Positions 10,124 to 20,926 are shown, numbered from the stretch's first letter. The stretch is DNA of 64,000 bases from Methylophaga sp. (GCA_002706095.1 PAJP01000022.1:1-64000), one strand, 5' to 3'. Program-made: numbers and translations. The notes: generated from the letters alone by a model not told the origin.

Positions 10124-11467
10124 TTAAGCTATCGCCTCTAAAATTCTCTGATGAATACCGCCAAAACCACCATTACTCATTACTAAAATCTCATCACCCG
10201 CTTGTGCTTCCTGGCTGATCGTCTTCACAATAGCATCAATCGAGTCAAAGACACTAACATGTTCGCCCAGTGTTTCAGTCACGTTTTTTAATGACCATTT
10301 CAAGTCGCTATCTTGTAACAACAATACTCTATCTGCCTGAATAAGTGACTGAGCCAAAGTATCTTGGTGAATTCCCATCTTCATCGTATTTGAACGAGGC
10401 TCCAATACAGCTACCAGACGACGGTTACCTATTTTGGCTCTCAGCCCAGCAATTGTTGTTGCTATCGCTGTCGGATGATGGGCAAAATCATCATAAACAC
10501 GAATATTCTTGATTTCACCTTTTAACTCTAAACGACGCTTCACACCAGCAAACACGGATAAAGCCTCACAGGCATGCTCAACCGTGACACCAACATGATG
10601 GGCAGCAGCAATAGCGGCAAGCGCATTATTCACATTGTGTTGGCCGAGCATATCCCAACTGACTCGGGCTGTAGACTCACCATATCTGACTTCAAACTCA
10701 CTGCCATCATTTTTCAATAATGTCGCACACCAATCAGCATCAACACCCAATGTCTGTCTTGGCGTCCAACACCCCATATTAAAGACATGGTCAATCGTCT
10801 TATCCTGAGGTGAAATAATCAAACCCTGTTCAGGTACCGTTCGTACCAGATGGTGGAATTGCTTTTGAATTGCAGCCAGATCATCAAAGATATCAGCATG
10901 ATCAAACTCAAGATTATTAATAATCAGTGTTCTGGGCATGTAATGCACAAATTTTGAACGTTTATCAAAAAAGGCCGTGTCGTACTCATCTGCCTCAATC
11001 ACAAAAAATGGCGTATTACCTAAACGTGCTGTTTCGCCAAAATTATCAGGGACACCGCCTATCAAGAAACCTGGCTGCATACCTGCATGCTCCAGAATCC
11101 ATGCTAATAGACTACTCGTCGTCGTTTTTCCATGTGTACCCGAGACCGCTAATACCCATTTGCCTTGAAGGACATGTTCATTTAACCATTGAGGGCCAGA
11201 CACATAAGGCAGACCTTTGTTTAAAACATACTCCACAGCCGGGTTGCCACGCGACATGGCATTGCCCATCACCACTAAATCAGGTGCAGGGTCTAAATGC
11301 TCAGGTTTATAGCCTTCTTTTACATCAATACCTGCAGCGGCAAGTTGGTCACTCATAGGCGGATAGACATTGGCATCAGAACCACTGACTGTCATGCCTA
11401 ACTCCCTCGCAAGAATCGCCAGCCCCCCCATGAAGGTGCCGCAAATCCCCAGTATATGAATGTGCAT
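10124..11467 (-). CDS. mpl: UDP-N-acetylmuramate:L-Ala-gamma-D-Glu-meso-DAP ligase (Mpl)
   Basis: Mpl reattaches recycled murein tripeptide to UDP-MurNAc in peptidoglycan recycling. The 447-residue Mur-ligase-type protein has the N-terminal glycine-rich segment (ILGICGTFMGGLA), the ATP loop SGTHGKTTTSSLL (about 109-121) and the C-terminal VLEPRSNTMKMG motif that separates Mpl from MurC. Its start codon overlaps the stop of the upstream membrane-protein gene (TAATG), so the two are probably coupled. Confidence 0.95.
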   Translation of the reverse strand: MHIHILGICGTFMGGLAILARELGMTVSGSDANVYPPMSDQLAAAGIDVKEGYKPEHLDPAPDLVVMGNAMSRGNPAVEYVLNKGLPYVSGPQWLNEHVLQGKWVLAVSGTHGKTTTSSLLAWILEHAGMQPGFLIGGVPDNFGETARLGNTPFFVIEADEYDTAFFDKRSKFVHYMPRTLIINNLEFDHADIFDDLAAIQKQFHHLVRTVPEQGLIISPQDKTIDHVFNMGCWTPRQTLGVDADWCATLLKNDGSEFEVRYGESTARVSWDMLGQHNVNNALAAIAAAHHVGVTVEHACEALSVFAGVKRRLELKGEIKNIRVYDDFAHHPTAIATTIAGLRAKIGNRRLVAVLEPRSNTMKMGIHQDTLAQSLIQADRVLLLQDSDLKWSLKNVTETLGEHVSVFDSIDAIVKTISQEAQAGDEILVMSNGGFGGIHQRILEAIA

Positions 11468-11982
11468 TAAGTCACTCCTGAAATAGTAAGTCCAACAACT
11501 ATCAACGATACGATGACATATGCCACCGTGATAACGGCTGCCAGCCCCGGTCCGATATCTAGTGCATACCTGAAGATATGTGCAACAACAAATAAACTCC
11601 AGAAAATGATAATAAGCACCATCAATAGAATGATGCTGGTCAGTTGACTATGTGGTTCGACCAACCTGAATACAGAAAAAACAGGCCAACTCACCAGACC
11701 TACGATAGCGCCAGTACTGGCCATCGCTGTAACAGTTTGTTCAAAGCGATGAGATAAACCTCTACTGGCTAATAATAGTTTTGTCACGATGATCAACATA
11801 ACTGTGTCGGCTATACTCGTCACGAGACTGATAATCCAGTTGTGATCGATATGACTGACCAGCACGCCGACCATAAAGTAACAGACGATACTGATATTAA
11901 CTAATACTGATGATGCTGGAATATCTGCAGGGCTGGCCTGGAACAAACAAATCTGCAAAAAACGCTTAATCACTTTATTCAT
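11467..11982 (-). CDS. Small polytopic membrane protein, unrecognised
   Basis: The 171-residue product is strongly hydrophobic with about four to five membrane segments (roughly residues 24-42, 48-69, 84-104, 114-136 and 143-167). A Yip1-like fold is possible, but I do not recognise a family with confidence. Its stop codon overlaps the mpl start, so it heads an mpl-ubiX transcription unit. No clear Shine-Dalgarno site is seen. A role in envelope maintenance would be guesswork from the neighbour alone. Confidence 0.75.
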   Translation of the reverse strand: MNKVIKRFLQICLFQASPADIPASSVLVNISIVCYFMVGVLVSHIDHNWIISLVTSIADTVMLIIVTKLLLASRGLSHRFEQTVTAMASTGAIVGLVSWPVFSVFRLVEPHSQLTSIILLMVLIIIFWSLFVVAHIFRYALDIGPGLAAVITVAYVIVSLIVVGLTISGVT

Positions 11983-12045
11983 CGAGGCATAATAACGTGT
12001 CAGTAATTGCTAACAAAGTATTTAATGATCTTTTTCATCACAAAC

Positions 12046-12076
12046 AAAAAAGCCCGGCTTTATAACCGGGCTTTTT
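12046..12076 (-). terminator. Rho-independent terminator downstream of the beta-propeller gene
   Basis: AGCCCGG/CCGGGCT stem with loop CTTTATAA and flanking A and T tracts. On the minus strand it ends the transcript of the beta-propeller/substrate-binding pair before the mpl unit begins. Confidence 0.9.
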
Positions 12077-12097
12077 CTAAGAAGGTTTAACTATAAA

Positions 12098-13051
12098 TCA
12101 ATCGTCAACCACTACGCCCCATGGGAATTTTCCAACGTTGATAGTTTTGATATTTTTGTTTGTCGCTGTATCAACCACAGAAACCGTGCCACTCACGCCA
12201 TCTGCTGTGTATAAACGCGAACCATCACGAGTCATTCCTAAGCCCCATACACGTTTGCCTACAGGGATATTAGCCTGCATCTCAAGCGTTTTGGCATCAA
12301 GTACTGCGACAGAATTACCACGACCAGTTGTCACGTAGATTGTTTTATCATCAGGACTAACCGCTATGTCCATCGGTTTTGAATTAGGTAAGTCGATTTC
12401 TGCTTGTTTGATAATGGACAGCGTTTTGGTGTCGATAATAGTGACTTCATTACCCACTTCACTGCTTGAATAAGCCAATGAACCGTCACTGTTAAATGCT
12501 AGACCACGAGGACGCGCAGCAACCAAAATATTTTTCACCACTTTATGTTTTGCAGTATCGATAACATGCACCATGTTGGTGGACTCGCTGGTGACCAATA
12601 CCAGACTTCCGTCAGGTGAAACAGCGACACCTTCTGGTTCCAGACCAACGGGAATCACTTCAATGGTTTCGCCTGTTTTGGGATCAATCACACTGGCTTG
12701 TGCGTCATCTTCATTAGAAATGTAGATATTGCCATTAGGTGCCACATCAAATGTTTCCGGATCATCACCTGCATCCAGTTTTTTTACCACTTCTAATGTA
12801 TCAAGATTTACAACGGCAATAGCGCCTTCCTCACTGATGGCAACATAAAGCTGTTTTTGGTCTGGCGATAAACCGATACCTCTAGGACGTTCTCCGATAT
12901 TGATGGTATTGATTACCTCATTGGTTTTTGTATCAATAACACTGACTGTATTGTCTTTTTCATTGGTCACAAATGCACGGTGTGAAGGTTCAGCCCAGGC
13001 CGCTGTGCTGGCTAAAACCAATGTCGTTAACAAAATACTTTTTAATTTCAT
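12098..13051 (-). CDS. PQQ-associated YVTN beta-propeller repeat protein
   Basis: The 317-residue exported protein has a signal peptide (about residues 1-20, ending AWA). It then carries about seven YVTN-type repeats of roughly 42 residues with patterns such as VSVIDTKTNEVI and PRGIGLSPDGS, forming a beta propeller. It resembles the PQQ-dependent catabolism-associated beta-propeller proteins encoded beside PQQ alcohol dehydrogenases. The ATG at 13051 is chosen because AAGGA lies about 7 nt upstream; the longer frame to 13072 has no ribosome site. It follows the substrate-binding gene by about 20 nt. No PQQ dehydrogenase or pqq gene is in the window. Confidence 0.82.
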   Translation of the reverse strand: MKLKSILLTTLVLASTAAWAEPSHRAFVTNEKDNTVSVIDTKTNEVINTINIGERPRGIGLSPDQKQLYVAISEEGAIAVVNLDTLEVVKKLDAGDDPETFDVAPNGNIYISNEDDAQASVIDPKTGETIEVIPVGLEPEGVAVSPDGSLVLVTSESTNMVHVIDTAKHKVVKNILVAARPRGLAFNSDGSLAYSSSEVGNEVTIIDTKTLSIIKQAEIDLPNSKPMDIAVSPDDKTIYVTTGRGNSVAVLDAKTLEMQANIPVGKRVWGLGMTRDGSRLYTADGVSGTVSVVDTATNKNIKTINVGKFPWGVVVDD

Positions 13052-13073
13052 TATGCTTCCTTCTTCTCTCAAA

Positions 13074-13871
13074 TTATTTACAGCTGATTAGTCCAAGACT
13101 ATCCAGCCCACCCTTAACACCTCTTAAAGGTGCTTCGGCAACGATGTTGTCATCTTTATCTATTAGCAGAACAATCTGACGTAATTGTCCAGTATCTCTG
13201 AATGTGGCGGTGTCACCTTTTTGTCCATCAAAAGACAAGTCCTTCTTGAGGTAGTTCAGCATAGCTGCAGAATCCGTTTTTTGAGTTCTCGCTACAGTAT
13301 CAGACAACATTTTGATAGCAGCCCATCCGGCCCATGCATCATCCGTCATTTGTGTTTTATGGTTTCTGGTAAAACGATTATTGAGTTGTGACGCTGCAAA
13401 TTTTACAAAGTCATGATGCCAGGCATGCGCTGTTACTAATTTATCTGGGTTTTTATTTTGCCATTGAGCTAATGCATCCTGCTTCATTTGCTTACTCAGG
13501 GGAATATTTAATAAGTTTGGCAAACAAACCTGTCGCAGACTGTCAGCATCTGAACTCAAATTAAAGACCGGTACAGTAGTCAACTTATTCAGTTTAGCTA
13601 TTTCCAGCATATGCTTTGCATCAGTGCCAACCAGAACCGCCGTTATCTCAGACGCTGGTAATGCCTCAACCTCTTCTTCCGTGATGTTTTTAACATCATA
13701 TGTCTGGCCTAGAAACTGACCTTGCAAATTAGCCTCTGTTAGACCTTGCTGAATACCAGCCCACACTTGGCCATCTGTAGGTCCTATGTAGTGAAGCGTC
13801 ACATTAATAGTATTGGCAAAAATGATTTGGGGCCATAACAGCAGCATGGCAATCCCGAGATTCTTCAGCAT
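13074..13871 (-). CDS. Shortened ABC-type substrate-binding protein of the PQQ alcohol dehydrogenase system
   Basis: The 265-residue exported protein has a signal peptide (about 1-19). Its N-terminal part includes IGPTDGQVW and a ..GQFLGQTY segment. Its C-terminal part (TAHAWHHDF, MTDDAWAGWAAIKML, FDGQKGDTATFRD, GQLRQIVLL) resembles the PQQ-linked periplasmic binding proteins found next to YVTN propellers. Members I know are nearer 350-400 residues. Here the protein passes directly from DALAQW to TAHAWH (about residues 132-151), so the central lobe seems missing in frame. The start at 13871 has GGAG upstream. It is probably cotranscribed with the propeller gene. Confidence 0.7.
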   Translation of the reverse strand: MLKNLGIAMLLLWPQIIFANTINVTLHYIGPTDGQVWAGIQQGLTEANLQGQFLGQTYDVKNITEEEVEALPASEITAVLVGTDAKHMLEIAKLNKLTTVPVFNLSSDADSLRQVCLPNLLNIPLSKQMKQDALAQWQNKNPDKLVTAHAWHHDFVKFAASQLNNRFTRNHKTQMTDDAWAGWAAIKMLSDTVARTQKTDSAAMLNYLKKDLSFDGQKGDTATFRDTGQLRQIVLLIDKDDNIVAEAPLRGVKGGLDSLGLISCK

Positions 13872-14156
13872 ATTTAAACTCTCCGTTATTATTCTTTGTT
13901 TGTTGCCTGTGACAATACACAATCACATGGCTAAATAAATCAGCAAATTCCCTAATTTTATAGAGCAATCATCACTCCATAAGGTTCGCTTCTAAACCAT
14001 TGTGTCAGTAAAACACCCTTTTTACCTCTAGGAGTTTTTCCTGTTTTTTCTGACTAAGATCACAATTCACTAATCACGGCCATCTTTTCGATCGGTTTTC
14101 ATCTCAAGAAATCAGGACCTGTGTCGATATCTTGATTATCACAACAGGTAGTTTTT

Positions 14157-14414
14157 ATGAATAAACAATTCCGCTCTTTACAGATGCAGCAAACACAGGA
14201 AAGCCTCGAAGAATTTATGAATTTTATGAGCTTTCGTAGTGATTGTAGTGGTGTAAGAATATTGTCTATTGAAACAACAGAACAGGCTGCCATTAGAGAT
14301 GAAGCAGAACGTTCAGGTAAGGTGGTCTCAATCGGAACTCGTCGCAGAACCAAACCCGTGACAGTAACTATCAGTAAAGAGCTGCGGTTTAACGATCAAA
14401 ATATACACTCATAA
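14157..14414 (+). CDS. Hypothetical 85-residue protein
   Basis: This short ORF is not recognised. It has a plausible ribosome site (CAGGTAG), a polar Gln/Met-rich N-terminus with helical character (residues 1-30) and a basic segment TRRRTKP near residue 62. It ends just before an intrinsic terminator. The opposite strand also has an open frame (14099-14353), but that one has no terminator or ribosome site. It stands alone between divergent and convergent units, consistent with an independent small gene. A nucleic-acid or protein-binding role would be speculation. Confidence 0.55.
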   Translation: MNKQFRSLQMQQTQESLEEFMNFMSFRSDCSGVRILSIETTEQAAIRDEAERSGKVVSIGTRRRTKPVTVTISKELRFNDQNIHS

Positions 14415-14441
14415 AAAAAGCCCGATTGCTCGGGCTTTTTT
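14413..14441 (+). terminator. Bidirectional rho-independent terminator
   Basis: A7 tract, stem AGCCCG/CGGGCT with loop ATTGCT, then T6. It lies between the convergent 85-residue ORF and secF and can end both transcripts. Confidence 0.9.
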
Positions 14442-14442
14442 A

Positions 14443-15393
14443 TTAAACCTGGCTACCATCTTCACCAATTTCCTGGTCACTCTCCTTCACTGGTGGTAGC
14501 AAATCTTCTTTACTTACCCCCATAAAGAGCACAGCAGAGCTTGCTACGTAGATCGATGAATAAGTACCAATCATGATGCCTAACAGTAACGCCTCTGCAA
14601 AGGAATGAATGACTTCACCTCCAAGCACAAATAAGGCAAAAACAACCAGCAGCGTCGTAAATGAAGTCATCAGCGTACGACTCAAGGTTTCATTTAAAGA
14701 TGAATCAATCACTTCTTGTGGTGAGGCCTTACGCGCTTTTAAAAATCCTTCCCTGACTCTGTCAAAAACCACAATGGTGTCGTTGAGAGAATAACCAATG
14801 ATTGCCAATACAGCGGCAAGTACCGTTAGATCAAACTCAACATGGGTTATGGAAAAGAAACCTAGAGTGATAATAACGTCATGCACCAAGGCGGCAACAG
14901 AGGCGATAGCAAAACGATATTCAAAACGGAAAGCCACATAAATCAAAATACCAATTAAGGCATATAAAACCGCTAAACCGCCTTGTTCAGTTAAATCATC
15001 GCCTACCTGAGGGCCAACAAACTCGACACGACGCACATCGATGGCATTACTGGAATCGACTTGTAGCAGCGAGACAACATTGTTACTGATTTCAGCCATA
15101 TTCTCAGTTTCGATTATCGGCAAACGAACTAAAACATCATGGATAGAACCAAAATTCTGAACAACAGCCTGAGGATAGCCACCGTTTTGAAGGGTTGATC
15201 GGATGTTATCTAGATTAGCCGGTTCCTGATAACCGAGCTCGATCATGGTTCCACCTGTAAAGTCGATACCAAAGGTTAAGCCTTGTGTTATCAACGAACC
15301 GATAGAAACAATCAATAATATGCTCGAGAACACCAGCGCAGGCCAGCGTTTCGACATAAATTTGATATGCGTTTGTTTATTAAAAAACTGCAT
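14443..15393 (-). CDS. secF: Protein translocase subunit SecF
   Basis: SecF works with SecD and YajC on the SecYEG translocon, using the proton gradient to complete protein export. The 316-residue product has TM1 (about 18-38) followed by the periplasmic FGIDFTGGTMIELGY segment. Five further membrane segments follow, with the conserved GYSLNDTIVVFDRVRE motif (about 205-220). SD AGGA precedes the start, 11 nt after secD. It is the last gene of tgt-yajC-secD-secF. Confidence 0.97.
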   Translation of the reverse strand: MQFFNKQTHIKFMSKRWPALVFSSILLIVSIGSLITQGLTFGIDFTGGTMIELGYQEPANLDNIRSTLQNGGYPQAVVQNFGSIHDVLVRLPIIETENMAEISNNVVSLLQVDSSNAIDVRRVEFVGPQVGDDLTEQGGLAVLYALIGILIYVAFRFEYRFAIASVAALVHDVIITLGFFSITHVEFDLTVLAAVLAIIGYSLNDTIVVFDRVREGFLKARKASPQEVIDSSLNETLSRTLMTSFTTLLVVFALFVLGGEVIHSFAEALLLGIMIGTYSSIYVASSAVLFMGVSKEDLLPPVKESDQEIGEDGSQV

Positions 15394-15404
15394 GAAAATG
15401 ATTC

Positions 15405-17258
15405 CTAAATTGATAGCTTAGGTTTATGTTTACGACCGTAAAACAGATTCACTAAGGCACGTGTGCCCATAATTGCCGTAAACATAGAGGTTAAAATACC
15501 GAGTGATAAGGTGACCGCAAAACCTTTAATTGCACCTGTACCAAAACCAAACAAGACAATTGCAGCAATGAGTGTCGTGATATTCGCATCGGCAATGGTC
15601 GAAAAGGCTTTGTCATAACCTGAGCTGATACTGGCTTGCGGGCTATTGCCATTGCGTAGCTCTTCTCTAATACGCTCATAAATCAACACATTGGCATCCA
15701 CAGCCATACCAACGGTGAGAACGATACCGGCGATACCTGGCAAGGTAAGTGTCGCTTGGAGTAATGAGAGTAATGCCACGATAAATATCAGGTTCGCAGC
15801 CAGTGCCATATTGGCAAACACACCAAATACTCGATACCAGATAATCATGAAAACAAGCACTAAAATAAAGCCGATAATGACAGATTCAAAACCCTGCTCG
15901 ATATTTTGCTGTCCCATGCTTGGGCCAACCGTGCGCTCCTCAACGATTTCTATCGGCGCAGCCAATGCACCAGCGCGTAATAGTAGTGATAAGTCTCGTG
16001 CTTCCGTAGTGCTGTCCAGTCCGGTAATCTGAAACTTCTTGCTCAACTGATCTCGTATAGTGGCTACATTGATAATTTCAGGTACCTGGCGACGTACAGA
16101 TACCAGCTCACCATCAATTTCTTTTGTTTCCATTTTAGACTCAATGAAAACCACCGCCATTGGGTTACCAATATTATCGCGAGTGACATTACTGAAAGCG
16201 CGCGCGCCTTTCCCATCTAAAGTCACGGAGACGGCAGGCGAACCAGACTGACCATCTAGTGTTGATGCCGCATTGATAACATGCTCACCCGTTAACATCA
16301 CACGCTTATCAAGAAGGTATGGGCGACCATCACGACTGTAATAAAGCTCCGTGTTTGGTGGGATACGGCCATTGAGTGCATCTTTTACATCATGCTCGAT
16401 ATCAACCAGTCTAAACTCAAGTGTTGCCGTCGCTCCCAGGATTTTCTTTGCTTGAGCAGTATCTTGCACACCAGGTAGCTGGACGACGATTCGGTCTTCG
16501 CCTTGCTGTTGCACAGTCGGCTCTGCCACACCCAGTTCGTTTATGCGATTTCTCAAGGTGGTGATATTTTGTTGTAAGGCTAATTGTTTTGTTTCACGAA
16601 TGCTCTGTTCAGACACATTCATAATGAGCTCAGGGTTAGCTTCATCTTCTGAGACGGTCACTTGAAGATCATTGAAATCATTGTTGATTAATGCTTCCGC
16701 TTTATCTCTGTCCTCAGTATTTCGCAGAACCAGAACGATAGTCTGCCCTTCTACTTTGATTTGTTTATAACGAATTTTTTCATCACGAAGTGATAAACGG
16801 ATATCGCTACCATAGCTATCTAAGCTTTGCTTAACCGCAGCATCCATATCGACTTGCATCAAGAAATGAACGCCCCCTCTTAAGTCCAAGCCCAGATTCA
16901 TCGGCTCCGCGCCCATAGAAGCTAACCAATGAGGCGTTGTAGAGGCTAAATTCAATGCGATGATGTAATCACCGACTAAGGTTTTACTTAAGACATCTTT
17001 TGCCTTTAATTGGTTATCAGCAGAGGTCAGCCGGATGAGTAACTTATCATCTTCAAGCTGAACACCTTTATAATCAATCCCAGCCTCTTTTAAAGCCTTT
17101 TCTGCTTTGTCTGCTAGATCCAAGTCCACTGTGGCCGTTCTGCCAGCAGAAATCTGGACTGCCGGGTCATCCCCATAAAGATTGGGTAGCGCGTAGAGCC
17201 CTGCGACCAGTAACACAACAAGAACGAGTAGATTTTTCCACAGTGGATATCGGTTCAT
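15405..17258 (-). CDS. secD: Protein translocase subunit SecD
   Basis: This is the large RND-type partner of SecF. The 617-residue product has TM1 near residues 9-27, a big periplasmic domain with LGLDLRGGVHFL and RNRINELGVAEP, and a C-terminal block of membrane segments including GMAVDANVLIYERIREE. Length and motifs fit full-length proteobacterial SecD. It lies between yajC and secF. Confidence 0.97.
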   Translation of the reverse strand: MNRYPLWKNLLVLVVLLVAGLYALPNLYGDDPAVQISAGRTATVDLDLADKAEKALKEAGIDYKGVQLEDDKLLIRLTSADNQLKAKDVLSKTLVGDYIIALNLASTTPHWLASMGAEPMNLGLDLRGGVHFLMQVDMDAAVKQSLDSYGSDIRLSLRDEKIRYKQIKVEGQTIVLVLRNTEDRDKAEALINNDFNDLQVTVSEDEANPELIMNVSEQSIRETKQLALQQNITTLRNRINELGVAEPTVQQQGEDRIVVQLPGVQDTAQAKKILGATATLEFRLVDIEHDVKDALNGRIPPNTELYYSRDGRPYLLDKRVMLTGEHVINAASTLDGQSGSPAVSVTLDGKGARAFSNVTRDNIGNPMAVVFIESKMETKEIDGELVSVRRQVPEIINVATIRDQLSKKFQITGLDSTTEARDLSLLLRAGALAAPIEIVEERTVGPSMGQQNIEQGFESVIIGFILVLVFMIIWYRVFGVFANMALAANLIFIVALLSLLQATLTLPGIAGIVLTVGMAVDANVLIYERIREELRNGNSPQASISSGYDKAFSTIADANITTLIAAIVLFGFGTGAIKGFAVTLSLGILTSMFTAIMGTRALVNLFYGRKHKPKLSI

Positions 17259-17304
17259 ATTTAATTCCTGACATTTTCAAGCCATCTGAAGCGATGGCCA
17301 GACT

Positions 17305-17640
17305 TTATAGCTTTTTCAATGTACCTTTTGGCAAAACAGCATTCACTGATTCACGACGCACTTTCACTTCAACATTTTCAGCAATCTGAACAGCGATAGC
17401 GTTATCAGTGATTTCAATAATTTTCCCCATCAGGCCACCATCGGTAACGACTTCATCACCTTTTGCCAATGCAGACTGCATAGCCTTGTGTTCTTTAGCG
17501 CGTTTTTGCTGCGGTCTGATTAACATGAAATAGAACAACACCAGCAAAATAATAGGAAATGCGAAATCCATCATGCCTGGAGAAGCAGCCGTTGTTGTCG
17601 CTGCATCAGCAGCAGCGGCCGGAGAGATAAAAAAGTCCAT
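17305..17640 (-). CDS. yajC: Preprotein translocase accessory subunit YajC
   Basis: This is a 111-residue single-span protein of the SecDF-YajC complex. The membrane segment (about 25-42) is followed by the family's FYFMLIRPQQKRAKEH and KGDEVVTDGGLMGKI motifs. It lies between tgt and secD, its standard place. Confidence 0.96.
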   Translation of the reverse strand: MDFFISPAAAADAATTTAASPGMMDFAFPIILLVLFYFMLIRPQQKRAKEHKAMQSALAKGDEVVTDGGLMGKIIEITDNAIAVQIAENVEVKVRRESVNAVLPKGTLKKL

Positions 17641-17719
17641 CGTTAATCCTCAAAATCAACAAGAAAAAAGAAACCGATTATGCCACAGCAGACCCAGTGT
17701 TCGATAGCATTGAAGCGTT

Positions 17720-18826
<1,107 letters not shown>

Positions 18827-18948
18827 TCATTCATTCTCAGCAAAAAACGCCCGACAGCATATCATTTTCTTGATCTAAACGGCGAAACAGACGCAATTCT
18901 GATCTTCTTAAGGTAGGATCACGGTCATTATCAGTAATGGAGATATCA

Positions 18949-19641
18949 ATGTCCGACTCTAGAATCATTGTTGCCCTTGACTATGCTAACGCGAGTGACG
19001 CCCTGCAAATGGCCGATCAAATTGATCCAAAACGTGCGCGAGTGAAAGTGGGAAAAGAACTTTTCACCCGTTCAGGTCCTCAAGTTGTCACTGACTTAGT
19101 CTCGCGTGGGTTTGATGTCTTCCTCGATCTGAAATATCACGACATTCCACATACAGTGGCAAAAGCCTGTGCTGCGGCGGCTGACTTAGGCGTTTGGATG
19201 TTAAATGTACATACGCTCGGCGGGCCAGCCATGATGCGTGCTGCCAGAGAAGCAGTTGAACAATCATCCAATAAACCTTTATTAATAGGTGTAACGTTAT
19301 TAACTAGTATGGATCAAACGACTTTTGATCAGATTGGCCTTACCGGCAATATGTCTGATACTGTCACCCGACTTGCTCAATTGGCAAAACAAAGTGGTCT
19401 TGATGGCGTCGTCTGCTCGGCTCAGGAAGCCAGTGCCCTCCGAGATACGCTGGGTAATACCTTTCAACTTATTACTCCTGGCATAAGACCGGAAGGCAGT
19501 GAAAAAGGCGATCAACATCGAATCATGACACCCAAACAAGCATTAGACGCGGGAAGCCATTACCTTGTGATTGGCCGTCCAATTACCAAAGCACCCGATC
19601 CGATGCAGGCACTTGAAGAGATAGAACAAAGTCTACGTTAA
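18949..19641 (+). CDS. pyrF: Orotidine 5'-phosphate decarboxylase
   Basis: PyrF carries out the last step of UMP synthesis. The TIM-barrel product (230 residues) starts RIIVALDYANA and has the catalytic DLKYHDIPHTV motif and the phosphate-binding ITPGIRP / GRPITKA loops. I chose the ATG at 18949 because GGAG lies 6 nt upstream; the ATG at 18937 is upstream of that site. It stands alone between tgt (divergent) and an MCP gene (convergent). Confidence 0.96.
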   Translation: MSDSRIIVALDYANASDALQMADQIDPKRARVKVGKELFTRSGPQVVTDLVSRGFDVFLDLKYHDIPHTVAKACAAAADLGVWMLNVHTLGGPAMMRAAREAVEQSSNKPLLIGVTLLTSMDQTTFDQIGLTGNMSDTVTRLAQLAKQSGLDGVVCSAQEASALRDTLGNTFQLITPGIRPEGSEKGDQHRIMTPKQALDAGSHYLVIGRPITKAPDPMQALEEIEQSLR

Positions 19642-19643
19642 AT

Positions 19644-19672
19644 AAAAAAAGCCCGGTTACCCGGGCTTTTTT
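19644..19672 (+). terminator. Bidirectional rho-independent terminator
   Basis: A7, stem GCCCGG/CCGGGC with loop TTAC, T6. It lies between pyrF and the convergent MCP gene and can end both. Confidence 0.92.
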
Positions 19673-19689
19673 ATGAACTGTATGACACG

Positions 19690-20883
19690 TTATACCTTAA
19701 ACTTACTCGCCGCTTCCTGAAGTTGGGTAGCAAGGTTACTCAAGGTTTCGACAGCGACTGAAGACTCTCTCGCGCCCTCCGCTGTATGCTCAGCCACTTG
19801 GCTGATATTGACTATACCTCGGTTAATATCTTCAGCAACGGAAGATTGCTCATTCGCAGCACTGGAGATCTGTGCGCTCATTTCATCCATGGTGGAAATC
19901 ATAGCAGTAATAGAATCTAAGGCAGCACCAGCACTTGATGCCTTTTCCACACTATGTTTTGCTCTTTCACGACCTTCGTTCATGACCTTAACAGCCACTT
20001 GAGCGCCTTGCTGTAGTCGTTCAACCATCTCTTCAATTTCATGCGTGGAGGATTGCGTTCTCGCTGCCAGTGTACGAACTTCATCAGCAACAACAGCAAA
20101 GCCTCGACCATGTTCGCCTGCGCGTGCCGCCTCGATCGCAGCGTTCAGTGCAAGGAGATTGGTTTGTTCTGTAATACCACGAATGACATCAACTATCGCG
20201 CCGATATTACCAATATCTGACTCCAAACTACTTAATTGCTCTGCTGCTTTTTCGACTTCAGTGGCTAATGAGTCAATGGCCTGCATTGTTTCCATAACAA
20301 CTTGTTTACCAGCCTTGGCCTCGATATCCGCATTACGAGCTGCTTCAGCAGCGCTTGATGCCGTTCTGGCTACTTCTTGAACTGACGCTGTCATCTCATT
20401 CATGGCGGTCGCTACCTGAGTCGTTTCAGACTGCTGACGCAACACTCCATCCACTGTCTCTTTGCTGATAGCTTGCATATTTTGGCTGGCTGAAGTGAGC
20501 TGCGTTACGCCGCCAACCAATGTATGAACCAGGTTCGCCACATTTTTTCTGGCACTGTCTAATTCAAATGCCATCCAACTAAAGTCGCTTTTACCTGATA
20601 TAGCCACTTTATTAGTGAGATCACCTTTTTTGATGTTTTGAATCGCACCGACCAAGGTGGTAGCACGTTTATCACCAAAACGGCCTATGTAGTGTGCAAT
20701 GCCAATCACCGTAATGCTAGCGATGACGACATATATCGCAGCGATATAAATCGCTTCAATTTCCTTGATATCAGAATGGTACATATAGCCTTCAAGAACA
20801 AGTAGTCCCAATAAGGCAAATACACCCAGCCCACCAATGATATACATGCGTTTTCTCAAAGAGAAATTTTCAAGTTTAAACAC
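19690..20883 (-). CDS. Methyl-accepting chemotaxis protein without a periplasmic sensor domain
   Basis: This 397-residue chemoreceptor has two membrane segments (about 12-31 and 41-63) joined by only about ten residues, so no periplasmic ligand domain exists. A HAMP-like segment (about 68-125) and a full signalling domain with hairpin tip [21 protein letters not shown] (read in parts, about 247-267) follow. It ends KFKV and lacks a CheR-tethering pentapeptide. It lies 43 nt downstream of fliK and probably shares its transcript. It may sense membrane or cytoplasmic state. Confidence 0.9.
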   Translation of the reverse strand: MFKLENFSLRKRMYIIGGLGVFALLGLLVLEGYMYHSDIKEIEAIYIAAIYVVIASITVIGIAHYIGRFGDKRATTLVGAIQNIKKGDLTNKVAISGKSDFSWMAFELDSARKNVANLVHTLVGGVTQLTSASQNMQAISKETVDGVLRQQSETTQVATAMNEMTASVQEVARTASSAAEAARNADIEAKAGKQVVMETMQAIDSLATEVEKAAEQLSSLESDIGNIGAIVDVIRGITEQTNLLALNAAIEAARAGEHGRGFAVVADEVRTLAARTQSSTHEIEEMVERLQQGAQVAVKVMNEGRERAKHSVEKASSAGAALDSITAMISTMDEMSAQISSAANEQSSVAEDINRGIVNISQVAEHTAEGARESSVAVETLSNLATQLQEAASKFKV

Positions 20884-20926
20884 GCCCGTCTCTCCCGGAT
20901 TGAACTTAATATTATTGTTTTATGCC

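Noticed and set aside
10927-11358. 143-residue plus-strand ORF opposite mpl
   Set aside because: Shadow of a well-conserved gene on the other strand.
14099-14353. 84-residue minus-strand ORF opposite the orphan small gene
   Set aside because: It has no ribosome site or terminator; the plus-strand frame has both.
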